This document shows, piece by piece, positions 15,040 to 23,588 of a DNA stretch of 64,000 nt (positions within the stretch are counted from its first letter, which is position 1; each line of letters starts with the position of its first letter). The notes beneath the pieces are model-generated. The model was not told where the DNA came from, made no database searches, and was given only the letters and a program-made list of their open reading frames with translations. Source of the DNA: Streptomyces sp. NBC_01016. Its GTDB lineage: Bacteria; Actinomycetota; Actinomycetes; Streptomycetales; Streptomycetaceae. Where the stretch lies: the NCBI RefSeq assembly GCF_026341035.1, contig NZ_JAPEOQ010000001.1:5208001-5272000 (forward strand), in the 5' to 3' direction. The position numbers and the translations under genes are program-made.

Positions 15040-16731
15040 TCAACAGCAGTCGTTCTCCTCCTCAGGTGTCCCCGAGTCCAGGCGGCAGTAGCACGACGAG
15101 CGGATCGGGACGTCCGCCACCGCCAGTGCCGTCGTCAGCTGCGGGGCGATGATCCGGGCCTCCGCGTCGCGGTCGAGGCGGAGCAGGCACTCGTGGTAGC
15201 CGTGCAGCGCCCACACGTTGTTGGGGTGGCGCAGGGGGCGGGGGAGGGCGTCGTCGAGGCCCAGGTCGGCGGCGTAGACGTCGGCGGCCTCCGCCACCCT
15301 GCCCTGCTCCAGGAGCAGTGCCCCGTATGCGTGGCGGGTCGGCTGCATCCAGCCCCACGGCTCGTCGTAGGGAAGGGTGTCGTCGAGGTGGATGGCGCGG
15401 CGAAGGTCGGTGAAGGCCTGGTCGAAGTCGCCCGTCCGGTAGGCGAGTTCGCCGTCGAGCATCGCCCCGGCCAGGGCGAGGAGGTCGAGGCACGTGTTGT
15501 TGAAGAGGGTGCGGGACTGCGGCACCCGTTCCACGGCGGTGGTGAAGCGCGCGCGTTCCGCCGCGGCCTCCTGTGTGCGGCCGGTCGCGGCGAGGGCCAC
15601 GCCCCTGCCGTAGTGGGTCATCGCCGTCGTCACGCAGTACAGCTCCGGGTCGCGGGGCAGCGGCAGGTCGATGAGGTCCTGCCAGCGGCCGAAGCGGACC
15701 AGGGCGTGCACCCGCATGCCCAGGAAGCCCTCCAGCCAGTCGGCCTTGGGCGGGGACTCGACGCGCAGCAGCTCCTCGGGGACCGCCGCCTCGAGCCGGT
15801 CCACGGAGTCGAACGCGACCTCGGCCCGGCCCGCGAACATCGCGGCGTAGAGCCGGAAGTGGATGTTGTGGCAGCGGTAGAGCGTGTAGAAGTTCATCGC
15901 GCCGTCGCGGGCCAGTGCGTGCTCGTCCGCCTCGATGGCGCGGGTGTTGGCCTCGATGGTGCGCCGGTAGTCGCCGCACAGCACGTCGATGTGCGTGGGC
16001 ATGTGGTGCAGATGACCCGAGTCGGGCACCAGGCCCCGGAGCCGGTCGGCGACCGGCAGCGCCTGTTCGGGCGTCGGCGACATCTCCATGAGGTGGATGT
16101 AGAGGTGCAGCAGGCCGGGGTGGTCGCGGCCGTCGGGCCGCGCGAGCGCGTGTTCGAGCGCCTCCCGTGCCTCGACGGTGCGGGCGCCCTCGGCGGGACG
16201 ACCGGTGGGCAGATCCCACAGCTGCCAGGGCGTGAGGTTCATCAGGGCGTCGGCGTACAGCGTCGCGACATCCGGGTCGTCCCGGTGGTTCGCGTAGACC
16301 TTGCCCATGGCCTGCGCGTACTCCTCGTTCCACACCGACTGGTCGGGGGCGGGACCGGGGGACGGATAGCGGTGCCGGAGGGCGTCGACCAGCGCCTGCT
16401 CGACCGGTGTCGCGCGGGCGGCGGCGAGCGTGGCCCGCTGGACGGCGTGGTGGGTCCGTTCGACGCTCGACGTCAGCTCGCGCTCGTCGAACGCCTCCCA
16501 CGGCTTGTTGTAGTTCGGACCCAGCGCGTAGGCGAGGCCCCAGTGGGCCATGGCGCACTGCTCGTCGGCCTCGATGGCCCGCTTGAAGCAGCGGGCCGCC
16601 TCCTCGTGGTGGAAGCCGTACACCCACAACAGGCCGCGGTCGAACCACAGTTGGGCCTCGGGTGAGCCGGTGGTGACCTCGCGGTGGAAGGGTCCCAGGT
16701 CGTAATAGCCGTCGCTGCCGTCGATATTCAC
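15040..16731 (-). CDS. tetratricopeptide-repeat protein, function unknown
   Basis: A 563-residue cytoplasmic protein made largely of TPR-like helix pairs. The N-terminal motif LWFDRGLLWVYGFHHEEAARCFKRAIEADEQCAMAHWGLAYALGPNY is split over the first two repeats and marks a family seen across actinobacteria. Later repeats include DFDQAFTDLRRAIHLDD and GRVAEAADVYAADL. The C-terminus ends in a cysteine-rich tail with CYC and a final CC. GTG 16729-16731 is chosen, with GAAGG upstream; longer readings would lack a ribosome site. No enzyme domain is visible. It stands alone between a zinc-finger gene and a monooxygenase gene. Confidence 0.8.
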   Translation of the reverse strand: MNIDGSDGYYDLGPFHREVTTGSPEAQLWFDRGLLWVYGFHHEEAARCFKRAIEADEQCAMAHWGLAYALGPNYNKPWEAFDERELTSSVERTHHAVQRATLAAARATPVEQALVDALRHRYPSPGPAPDQSVWNEEYAQAMGKVYANHRDDPDVATLYADALMNLTPWQLWDLPTGRPAEGARTVEAREALEHALARPDGRDHPGLLHLYIHLMEMSPTPEQALPVADRLRGLVPDSGHLHHMPTHIDVLCGDYRRTIEANTRAIEADEHALARDGAMNFYTLYRCHNIHFRLYAAMFAGRAEVAFDSVDRLEAAVPEELLRVESPPKADWLEGFLGMRVHALVRFGRWQDLIDLPLPRDPELYCVTTAMTHYGRGVALAATGRTQEAAAERARFTTAVERVPQSRTLFNNTCLDLLALAGAMLDGELAYRTGDFDQAFTDLRRAIHLDDTLPYDEPWGWMQPTRHAYGALLLEQGRVAEAADVYAADLGLDDALPRPLRHPNNVWALHGYHECLLRLDRDAEARIIAPQLTTALAVADVPIRSSCYCRLDSGTPEEENDCC

Positions 16732-16861
16732 GGGTGCCACCTTCGACGAGTGTGCGGGGCCGTCCCGGCGAGGGGCGGATCCGGCACATTGTCCCGCCAG
16801 GGTCGGCGCCGCACCATGGTGCGGGTGGGTGCGCCGGTGCCTTTCGGTGGGTTTCGTCGGG

Positions 16862-18121
16862 TCAGGCTCGCGCGGCGTCGTACTCCGTCGCCGTCTCACC
16901 GGCGACGCGCTCACCAGTGACGGACTCGCCGGCAGCCGACTCGCCAGCGACGGACTCACCAGCCGCGGTGAAGAAGTCGACGAGTGAGTGCGGCGCGCCG
17001 TCGCCGAGGCAGAGGTCCAAGATCTCACGCGCGTCGTCGTAGAAGCCGGAGGTGCGGGTGAACATCGCCGCTTCGTAGTCCGCGAGGGCCGCCTCGATGT
17101 CGTCGGGGTGCGCGGCGATCGCCCTGCCGAGTTCGGCGCCGTCGAACATGGCCAGGTTGGCGCCGTCGCCGGACGGCGGCATCAGGTGCGCGGCGTCGCC
17201 CAGCAGCGTCACGCCCGGCACGCGGTCCCAGTGGTGTCCGTCGGGCAGCGTGTGGATCATGCGCGCGACCGGGGCCGACTCGCCGTCCGTGATCAGGGCG
17301 GTGAGCTCCGGGGCCCAGCCCTCGAACTCGGCCGCGATCCGGGCCTTCGCCGCGGCCACGTCCGTGAAGTCGATGTCGGCGAACCAGGAGGCGGGGCGGG
17401 TCAGTTGGACGTAGGTGTGGATGATGCCGCCGGCCTCGCGGTGCGCGTTGATGCCCTTGCCGGGGGAAGGGGCGAGCAGGGCGCCGGCGCCGACCGCGTC
17501 GGCGGCCGCCGTGTGGCGCTCGTCCACGTCGTACAGGTAGGTCTCGACGAACGTCGTGCCGGTGTAGGCGGGCGTGGCGTCCGAGACGAGGGGACGGACC
17601 TTCGACCAGGCGCCGTCGGCCCCGACGAGGAGGCCGGTGGTGACGGTCGAACCGTCGGCGAAGGCCAGCTCGTGGCGGCCGTCGCCGAGCGCCAGGACTC
17701 CGGTGATCTTGTGTCCCCACTGGACCGTGCCCCCGGGCAGCGAGTCGAGCAGGATCCGGCGCAGGTCGCCGCGGAGCACCTCGGGGCGCTTCGCGCTGCC
17801 GTCGTCGGGCTCGTCCATCAGCACCTTGCCGTGCTGGTCGAGCACGCGCAGCGCCTCGGCGCCCTCGTGGATGATCGCGCGGAACTCCTCGGTGAGCCCG
17901 GCCGCCGCGAGGGCCGCCTGCCCGTCGGCCTCGTGTATGTCGAGCTGGCCGCCCTGGGTGCGGGAGTCCGGCGAGGGGTCGGCTTCGTAGACCGTCGCGG
18001 GGATGCCGTGGACGTGCAGGACCCGGGCGAGGACGAGGCCGCCGAGGCCCGCGCCGACGATCGTGATCGGGGTGGTCGTGTGCGTGGTCGTGTTCGCAGT
18101 CGTGTGCGTAGTCGTGTTCAT
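16862..18121 (-). CDS. TetX-like FAD-dependent monooxygenase
   Basis: A 419-residue class A flavoprotein monooxygenase. The FAD dinucleotide fold is IVGAGLGGLVLARVL, then GGQLDIHEADGQAALAAAGL and RGDLRRILLDSL, and the second FAD motif GDAAHLMPPSGDGAN; these four stretches parallel the tetracycline destructase TetX. It could hydroxylate and inactivate a polycyclic compound. Both ends are low-complexity: an NTTTHTT-rich start and a C-terminal (A/T)GES(V/A) repeat. It is divergent from a TetR gene whose own N-terminal half resembles tetracycline repressors, with two perfect operators between, so drug-induced expression is likely. Substrate unproven. Confidence 0.85.
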   Translation of the reverse strand: MNTTTHTTANTTTHTTTPITIVGAGLGGLVLARVLHVHGIPATVYEADPSPDSRTQGGQLDIHEADGQAALAAAGLTEEFRAIIHEGAEALRVLDQHGKVLMDEPDDGSAKRPEVLRGDLRRILLDSLPGGTVQWGHKITGVLALGDGRHELAFADGSTVTTGLLVGADGAWSKVRPLVSDATPAYTGTTFVETYLYDVDERHTAAADAVGAGALLAPSPGKGINAHREAGGIIHTYVQLTRPASWFADIDFTDVAAAKARIAAEFEGWAPELTALITDGESAPVARMIHTLPDGHHWDRVPGVTLLGDAAHLMPPSGDGANLAMFDGAELGRAIAAHPDDIEAALADYEAAMFTRTSGFYDDAREILDLCLGDGAPHSLVDFFTAAGESVAGESAAGESVTGERVAGETATEYDAARA

Positions 18122-18168
18122 GATCTTGCTCCGTTTCGAGAGTCCGAGATTTCGGGAAGCGATGAGCG

Positions 18169-18183
18169 TGGAACGTTGTTCCA
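18169..18183. promoter_or_regulatory. TetR operator copy 1 (monooxygenase side)
   Basis: TGGAAC-GTT-GTTCCA, a perfect 6-bp inverted repeat with 3-base spacer, between the divergent monooxygenase and TetR genes. Confidence 0.75.
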
Positions 18184-18192
18184 GTACCAGTT

Positions 18193-18207
18193 TGGAACAA
18201 TGTTCCA
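18193..18207. promoter_or_regulatory. TetR operator copy 2 (regulator side)
   Basis: TGGAAC-AAT-GTTCCA, a second perfect copy with the centre 24 bp from the first, 20 bases upstream of the TetR ATG. Confidence 0.75.
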
Positions 18208-18227
18208 GCCGTGTCAAAATGGGACCC

Positions 18228-18902
18228 ATGGCGACCAGGGCACAGCGCACCGACGCGCTCTCCAAGGAGCGGATCGTCGAGGCGGCGATCGAGATCCTCG
18301 ACACCGAGGGCGAGAAGGGGCTGACGTTCCGCGCCCTCGCGGCGCGTCTGGCGACCGGCGCCGGAGCGATCTACTGGCACGTCGCGAACAAGGACGAGCT
18401 GCTCGCCGCGGCCACCGACGGCGTCGTCACGCGCGTCATGGCGGACGTGGCCCGTGACGAGGATCCGCGGGAGGGGATCCGTGTCCTGGCGCTCGGCGTC
18501 TTCGATGCGATCGACGTGCACCCGTGGGTGGGAACCCAGCTCTCCCGCGAGCCGTGGGGGGCCGCGCTGCTGCAGATCTTCGAGGGCCTCGGTGGCCGGC
18601 TCCAGGAGTTGGGCGTCGCGCGCGCCGAGCAGTTCAACTCCGCCTCCGCGCTGCTGAATTACGTACTCGGAGCCGCAGCTCAGAACGCCGCGAACGCCGG
18701 CCTCGTACTCCCGGGCGCGACCGACCGCTCGGCGTTCCTCGGCGGAATCGCCGCCCGGTGGAATGAACTTGACGCCACGCGCTACCCGTTCCTGCGGCAG
18801 GTGGCCGCGGAACTGCCCGAACATGACGACCGGGCGCAGTTCCTGGCCGGCATCGACCTCATACTGGCGGGTATCGACACCGCGAGGAGGGCGCATGGCT
18901 GA
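18228..18902 (+). CDS. TetR regulator of the tetracycline-repressor C-terminal type
   Basis: A 224-residue regulator. The helix-turn-helix reads LTFRALAARLATGAGAIYWHVANKDELLAAATD; the IYWHVxNKxELL segment is the hallmark of proteins with a TetR_C (tetracycline repressor-like) domain. ATG 18228 lies just after the second operator with only a weak ribosome site. It overlaps the following MarR gene by eight bases, so the two are co-transcribed. With the TetX-like gene opposite, this resembles an inducible drug-inactivation module. Confidence 0.88.
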   Translation: MATRAQRTDALSKERIVEAAIEILDTEGEKGLTFRALAARLATGAGAIYWHVANKDELLAAATDGVVTRVMADVARDEDPREGIRVLALGVFDAIDVHPWVGTQLSREPWGAALLQIFEGLGGRLQELGVARAEQFNSASALLNYVLGAAAQNAANAGLVLPGATDRSAFLGGIAARWNELDATRYPFLRQVAAELPEHDDRAQFLAGIDLILAGIDTARRAHG

Positions 18903-19434
18903 GAGCGGGAGCGGGCCCCGGGCCGAGGGCCGGGACGACGTGGACGCGGTGACCCGAGCGGTGCTCACCGCGTCGCGGCTGCTCGTCGCCGTGTCGGCCC
19001 GGTCCCTCGCGGAGGTCGAGGACCGGGTGACGCTGGCCCAGTTCCGGATGCTGGTGGTGCTCTCGACGCGCGGCGCCACCAAACTCGTCATGCTCGCCGA
19101 GCAGCTGCACGTGGCGCCGTCCACCGCGATGCGGATGGTGGACCGGCTGATCGCGGCGGGACTCGCGGACCGCCGCGCGAACCCCGCCAACCGCCGGGAG
19201 ACGCTCCTGCAGTTGACCGACGAGGGGCGCCGCACCGTCGAGAACGTGACCACGCGGCGCCGCGAGGACATCGCGGGGATCGTGGAGCGCCTCGACCCGG
19301 AGCAGCGCGCGTCGCTGATCGGCGCGCTGGACGCGTTCAACGAGGCAGGCGGCGAGCCCTCGGCACCCGACAACCCGGACCCGACCCTGCACCCGCTGGG
19401 CTGGGCCGATCTGCCGACGGGCTCCGCCGGCTGA
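18895..19434 (+). CDS. MarR-family regulator
   Basis: A 179-residue winged-helix protein: the core is TLAQFRMLVVLSTRGATKLVMLAEQLHVAPSTAMRMVDRLIAAGL, split across helices 2-4, with wing RRANPANRRETLLQLTDEG. GAGGAGG ends 4 bases before ATG 18895, which lies within the end of the TetR gene. Translationally coupled to that TetR gene and so likely part of the same response; its target is not evident, although the facing ClC gene with palindromes far upstream is one possibility. The stop is 2 bases from the end of the convergent ClC gene. Confidence 0.87.
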   Translation: MAESGSGPRAEGRDDVDAVTRAVLTASRLLVAVSARSLAEVEDRVTLAQFRMLVVLSTRGATKLVMLAEQLHVAPSTAMRMVDRLIAAGLADRRANPANRRETLLQLTDEGRRTVENVTTRRREDIAGIVERLDPEQRASLIGALDAFNEAGGEPSAPDNPDPTLHPLGWADLPTGSAG

Positions 19435-19436
19435 AC

Positions 19437-21215
19437 CTACGCGGGCACGCCCTGTGCGGACGAGGCCTGCGCGGGCGCAGGCCGGTGCAGCGCCCGCAGC
19501 GCCCCTTGGTGGCTGAGCCAGCCCACCGGCTCGTCCTTGTCGGTGTGCATCACCGGGAGTCCCGTGCCGGGCGCCGCGAGAAGCGTGTGCAGCGCCGCGG
19601 CGAGCGGCTGGTCCGCGGTGACGCGGGGCGTGTGCAGGGCGAGTTCACCCACGGTGGACGGCGCCCCGTCCGGCTGCTCCGCCAGCGTCTCGGCCACCGT
19701 CTGCGCCGTGACGACGCCGAGATGTGCGCCACGGTCGTCGCACACGGGCAGGGCGCCGTGGCCAGAGCGGCTCAACAGCTCGGCGGCGTCGGCCAGTTGG
19801 AGCGACGCGGGCAGGGGAGTCGGCAGCGGTTCCAGGACGGTGGCCACCCGCTGCCCGCCGAGCGGCGCGTCCGGCGCCGGGCCGTCCAGGTCGATGCCGC
19901 GGCGGCGCAGCTTGAGCGTGTAGATGGTGTCGCGCGTGAGCAGGCGGCTGGTGGCGGTGGCGAGGACGATCGCCAGCATCAGCGGCAGGATGATCGAGTA
20001 CTCGCCGGTCAGCTCGAAGAGGATCACCACGGCGGTGATCGGCGCGCGGGACGAGCCCGCGAAGACGGCGCCCATGCCCACCAGCGCGTACGCGCCGACG
20101 GCTCCCGCCGTGCCGGGCAGCAGGCCGTGCGCGACCGCGCCGAACGCGGCGCCCAGCATCGCCCCGATGAACAGGCTCGGCGCGAACACCCCGCCCGAGC
20201 CGCCGATGCCGATGGTCAGGCTCGTGGCGATCATCTTGCCGACGAGCAGGAGCAGCAGGAAGCCGATGGCGTACCCGCCCTCCGTCGCCTTCTCCAGGAC
20301 CGGGTACCCGACCCCGTACATCTCGGGGAGCGCGAGCAGGACCAGGCCGAGCGCGAGCCCGCCGACCGCGGGGCGCAGCCACTCGGGGCCGCGCCACAGC
20401 CAGTCGCAGGCGTCCTCGATCGCGTACAGGACGCGCGAGAAGCCGACGCCGACCGCGCCCGCGACGACGCCGAGCACGGCGAACAGGGCGTACTGGCCGA
20501 GGTGTTGGACCGGGAAGTCGGGCAGGCTCAGGAATGCCACGTCACCGAAGGCGGCCCGGCCGATCACGCTCGCGGTGACGCTGGCCAGGACCGTCGCGCC
20601 GAACGCCTCGACGGTGAAGGTCCGCAGGATCAGCTCCATCGCGAAGAACACACCGGCCAGCGGCGCGTTGAACGTCGCCGCGATGCCGCCCGCCGCGCCG
20701 CACGCGACGAGCAGCTTCAACCGCTCCTCCGAGAGTCCGGTGATGCGGCCGAGCGTCGAACCGAGCGCCGAGCCGATCTGCACGATCGGCCCCTCGCGCC
20801 CCACCGAACCGCCCGAGCCGATGGTCAGCGCCGAAGCGAGTGTCTTTACGACGGCCACCTTCGGGCTGATCCGGCCGCCGCGCTTGGCGACCGCGAGCAT
20901 CACCTCCGGCACGCCGTGCCCGCGCGCCTCCTTGGCGAAGCGGTTGACCAGCGGACCGTAGAGGAGGCCGCCGATGACGGGGGTGACGAGGACGAAGAAG
21001 GGGCCGAGCCAGGGCACGTGCGGGTTGGCGCTGCCGGGGTCCGCCGCGTAGTCGCCGTGCCCGGAGAACAGGCGCGTGAACGTCTGGATGCACCAGCGGA
21101 AGACGATCGAGCCGAGCCCCGCTCCCGCACCCACGAGCACCGCGAGAACCATCGTCGAACCCCGGCCGCCGAGCATCGGGCGTAGTGCCCGCAGGCCGCC
21201 TCCTGTGCCGCTCAC
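19437..21215 (-). CDS. ClC-family chloride channel/antiporter with CBS domains
   Basis: A 592-residue membrane protein with the ClC core (about residues 20-430). Selectivity motifs are GSGGSVGREGPIVQIGS (the glutamate of GREGP is the gating Glu) and the later GIGGSGGVFAPSLFIGA and GSSRAPITAVVILFELTG. The C-terminal 140 residues form a CBS pair (SRSGHGALPVCDD, APGTGLPVMHTDK). It moves chloride, possibly in exchange for protons. The upstream region has two perfect TTTGCA-N3-TGCAAA palindromes, so expression is controlled by a repressor that is not obvious nearby. Confidence 0.9.
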   Translation of the reverse strand: MSGTGGGLRALRPMLGGRGSTMVLAVLVGAGAGLGSIVFRWCIQTFTRLFSGHGDYAADPGSANPHVPWLGPFFVLVTPVIGGLLYGPLVNRFAKEARGHGVPEVMLAVAKRGGRISPKVAVVKTLASALTIGSGGSVGREGPIVQIGSALGSTLGRITGLSEERLKLLVACGAAGGIAATFNAPLAGVFFAMELILRTFTVEAFGATVLASVTASVIGRAAFGDVAFLSLPDFPVQHLGQYALFAVLGVVAGAVGVGFSRVLYAIEDACDWLWRGPEWLRPAVGGLALGLVLLALPEMYGVGYPVLEKATEGGYAIGFLLLLLVGKMIATSLTIGIGGSGGVFAPSLFIGAMLGAAFGAVAHGLLPGTAGAVGAYALVGMGAVFAGSSRAPITAVVILFELTGEYSIILPLMLAIVLATATSRLLTRDTIYTLKLRRRGIDLDGPAPDAPLGGQRVATVLEPLPTPLPASLQLADAAELLSRSGHGALPVCDDRGAHLGVVTAQTVAETLAEQPDGAPSTVGELALHTPRVTADQPLAAALHTLLAAPGTGLPVMHTDKDEPVGWLSHQGALRALHRPAPAQASSAQGVPA

Positions 21216-21233
21216 TCTTTTCCCTGCCTCACG

Positions 21234-21248
21234 TTTGCACCATGCAAA
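21234..21248. promoter_or_regulatory. perfect palindrome 1 upstream of ClC gene
   Basis: TTTGCA-CCA-TGCAAA, 19 bases upstream of the ClC start on the minus strand. A repressor operator is likely; it would block the promoter or early transcript. Confidence 0.7.
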
Positions 21249-21257
21249 ATACCGACC

Positions 21258-21272
21258 TTTGCATTATGCAAA
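21258..21272. promoter_or_regulatory. perfect palindrome 2 upstream of ClC gene
   Basis: TTTGCA-TTA-TGCAAA, centre 24 bp from copy 1. On the minus strand it contains CATAAT, a possible -10 element. Confidence 0.7.
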
Positions 21273-21366
21273 ACGTGTCAAGGGGCGGTGCGGCCGGGTC
21301 TTACGGAGTAGTGACGCATCGGCCCGTTGCCGTGGTGTGCGGGGCCGGGGGATCTAGCGTGGCGGC

Positions 21367-22365
21367 ATGCGAGTACTGGTCACCGGCGGTGCCGGGTTCA
21401 TCGGGTCCCATGTCGTCGAGGCGCTGACCGCGCGCGGGCACGAGCCCGTCGTGTTCGACGTGCGGGAGGATCCCGGCGCCGATGTGCGCGACCCCGACGC
21501 GGTCGCCCGCGCGCTGGTCGGCGTCGACGCCGTGTGTCATCAGGCGGCGCGGGTCGGGCTCGGCAACGGGGTCGCCGACGCCGCCGAGTACGTCTCGCGC
21601 AACGACCTCGGCACGGCGGTGCTGCTCGCCGCCATGGCCGAGGCCGGTGTGCCGCGGTTGGTGCTCGCCGGGTCGATGGTCGTCTACGGGGAGGGGCGCT
21701 ACGCCTGCCCGCGGCACGGCGTCGTCCGGCCCGGTCCGCGCACCGCCGCCGATCTGGACGCGGGACGGTTCGAGCCCAAGTGCCCTGAATGCGGCGCCGA
21801 GTTGGCGCCCGGCCTCGTGGGTGAGGACGCCCCCGTCGACCCGCGCAATGTGTACGCCGCGACCAAGCTCGCGCAGGAACACCTCGCCGTCGCCTGGGCG
21901 CGCGCGAGCGGTGGGACGGCGCTCTCGCTGCGCTACCACAACGTGTACGGGCCGCGGATGCCCCGCGACACCCCGTACGCCGGTGTCGCCTCCTTCTTCC
22001 GCTCCGCGCTCGCCCGCGGCGAGGCGCCGCGTGTCTTCGAGGACGGCCGCCAGCGGCGCGACTTCGTGCACGTACGGGACGTGGCCGAGGCCAACGCGGT
22101 GGCGCTGGAGGCCGACGCCGAGCCGGGCGTGCTGCGCGCCTACAACACGGGCAGCGGCACGCCGCACACCGTCGGCGAGATGGCGTCGGCGCTCGCGGCG
22201 GCGTACGGCGGGCCCGATCCCGTCGTGACGGGGGAGTACCGTCTCGGCGACGTCCGGCACATCACCGCCGACTCGGCGCGGCTCCGCGCCGAGCTCGGGT
22301 GGAAGCCCGAGGTGCAATTCGACGACGGGGTACGGGAGTTCGCGCGCGCCGCGATGGACAGGTGA
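21367..22365 (+). CDS. NAD-dependent NDP-sugar epimerase/dehydratase with zinc-ribbon insert
   Basis: A 332-residue extended SDR. TGGAGFIGSHV binds NAD; the catalytic YxxxK is YAATK in NVYAATKLAQEHL, followed by LRYHNVYGPRMP and the RDFVHVRDVAEA segment. An insertion between strand and active site contains CPRHG ... CPECG, four zinc-type ligands unusual for GalE-like enzymes. It probably acts on a nucleotide-linked sugar. No strong ribosome site precedes ATG 21367. It opens a block with a two-component system and glycosyltransferase, so a cell-surface glycan role is plausible. Confidence 0.85.
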   Translation: MRVLVTGGAGFIGSHVVEALTARGHEPVVFDVREDPGADVRDPDAVARALVGVDAVCHQAARVGLGNGVADAAEYVSRNDLGTAVLLAAMAEAGVPRLVLAGSMVVYGEGRYACPRHGVVRPGPRTAADLDAGRFEPKCPECGAELAPGLVGEDAPVDPRNVYAATKLAQEHLAVAWARASGGTALSLRYHNVYGPRMPRDTPYAGVASFFRSALARGEAPRVFEDGRQRRDFVHVRDVAEANAVALEADAEPGVLRAYNTGSGTPHTVGEMASALAAAYGGPDPVVTGEYRLGDVRHITADSARLRAELGWKPEVQFDDGVREFARAAMDR

Positions 22366-22458
22366 GCCCCGGTCAGTGGGTCAGCAGGTGCTCGCGCCCG
22401 AACATCGTCGCCGCGGCGCGCGCCGTCGAGGGTTCCAAGCCATGCCGCACGGCGGCCA

Positions 22459-23586
22459 TCACGGTGCGGCGGCGCTCGCGGCGGCACTGGGCAGCGTGAC
22501 CTCGAAGCGGCAGCCGCCGGGGATGTTGCTGACCGTGGCCCGGCCCGCGTGCGCCTCCACGATGCCGCGCACGATCGCGAGGCCGAGGCCCGCGCCCGCC
22601 GGGGGAGTACGGGCGTGGGTGCCGCGCCAGCCGGTGTCGAAGACGCGCGGGAGGTCCTCCTCGGGGATGCCGCCGCAGGCGTCCGAGACCGACACCACCA
22701 CGCCCTCCGGCGAGCGGTGCGCGGCGACGGCGACCGTGCCGTCCGCCGGGGTGCGGCGGATCGCGTTGACGAGGAGATTGCCCAGGACCCGGCTCATCTC
22801 CTTGCCGTCGACCTCCACCGGCACCGGCTCCACCTGCTCGCCGACGAGCCGCACCCCGTGCTCGCGCGCCAGCGGGTCGGCGCCCGCCAGCGCGTCGCTG
22901 ACCAGGTCGTACAGGGACATCCTTGCCGGGGCCAGCGGCAGCGCGCCCGCGTGGATGCGGGACAGCTCGAAGAGGTCGCCCACCATGTCGTTGAGCCGCT
23001 CGACGTCGGTGCGCATCTGGCGCAGATAGCGGTCCGGGTCGGCGGCGACGCCGTCCTCCAGCGCCTCCGCCATGGCGCGCAGGCCCGCGAGCGGGGTGCG
23101 CAGATCGTGCGAGATCCAGGCGACCAACTCGCGCCGCGAGGTCTCCAGGGCGCGCTCACGCTCACGGGAGGCGGCGAGCTTGGCGCTGGTCGCCGCCAGC
23201 TCCCGGCTGAGCTCCTCCAGTTCGGCGGTGGCCGGGGCGTCGGGCGCGGCGAAGTCGCCGCCGTCGCCGAACGAGCGGGCTGCGTCGGCCAGTTCGCGGC
23301 TGCGCGCCACCACCCAGCGGCCGAGGACGAGTGCCGTCGCGAGCGAGACGACCGCCGCCATCGCCACCACCGTCGTCACCACTGACAGGTCGTGCGGCGA
23401 CAGGAACATCGCCCACGCCACGGCGAGCGTGCCCGCCAGCATCGCGACCACGCCGACGGTGGCGACCACGGCGAGCGAGGCGGTGAGCGAGCGGCGCCGC
23501 AGCAGCCGCAGCGCGGCCGCACCGGCGAGCCCCGTGGCGGCGGCGCCCGCGAAGGCGTACAAGGCGATGAGGAGTTTGTCGTGCAC
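22459..23586 (-). CDS. sensor histidine kinase
   Basis: A 375-residue membrane kinase. Two to three N-terminal helices with very short loops (no large outside sensor domain) are followed by a HAMP-like linker, the phospho-acceptor box ELVAWISHDLRTPLAGLRAM, N box LLVNAIRRTP, and G boxes VSDACGGIPEEDLPRVFD and GAGLGLAIVRGIVEAHAGR. The GTG start at 23586 is 2 bases after the response regulator stop, so the pair is co-expressed with the regulator first. Signal unknown. Confidence 0.88.
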   Translation of the reverse strand: MHDKLLIALYAFAGAAATGLAGAAALRLLRRRSLTASLAVVATVGVVAMLAGTLAVAWAMFLSPHDLSVVTTVVAMAAVVSLATALVLGRWVVARSRELADAARSFGDGGDFAAPDAPATAELEELSRELAATSAKLAASRERERALETSRRELVAWISHDLRTPLAGLRAMAEALEDGVAADPDRYLRQMRTDVERLNDMVGDLFELSRIHAGALPLAPARMSLYDLVSDALAGADPLAREHGVRLVGEQVEPVPVEVDGKEMSRVLGNLLVNAIRRTPADGTVAVAAHRSPEGVVVSVSDACGGIPEEDLPRVFDTGWRGTHARTPPAGAGLGLAIVRGIVEAHAGRATVSNIPGGCRFEVTLPSAAASAAAP

Positions 23587-23588
23587 GG

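Noticed and set aside
16732..16920. Extra N-terminal coding region for the TPR protein
   Set aside because: The longer frame runs over the end of the monooxygenase gene and lacks a ribosome site; GTG 16731 begins the conserved part.
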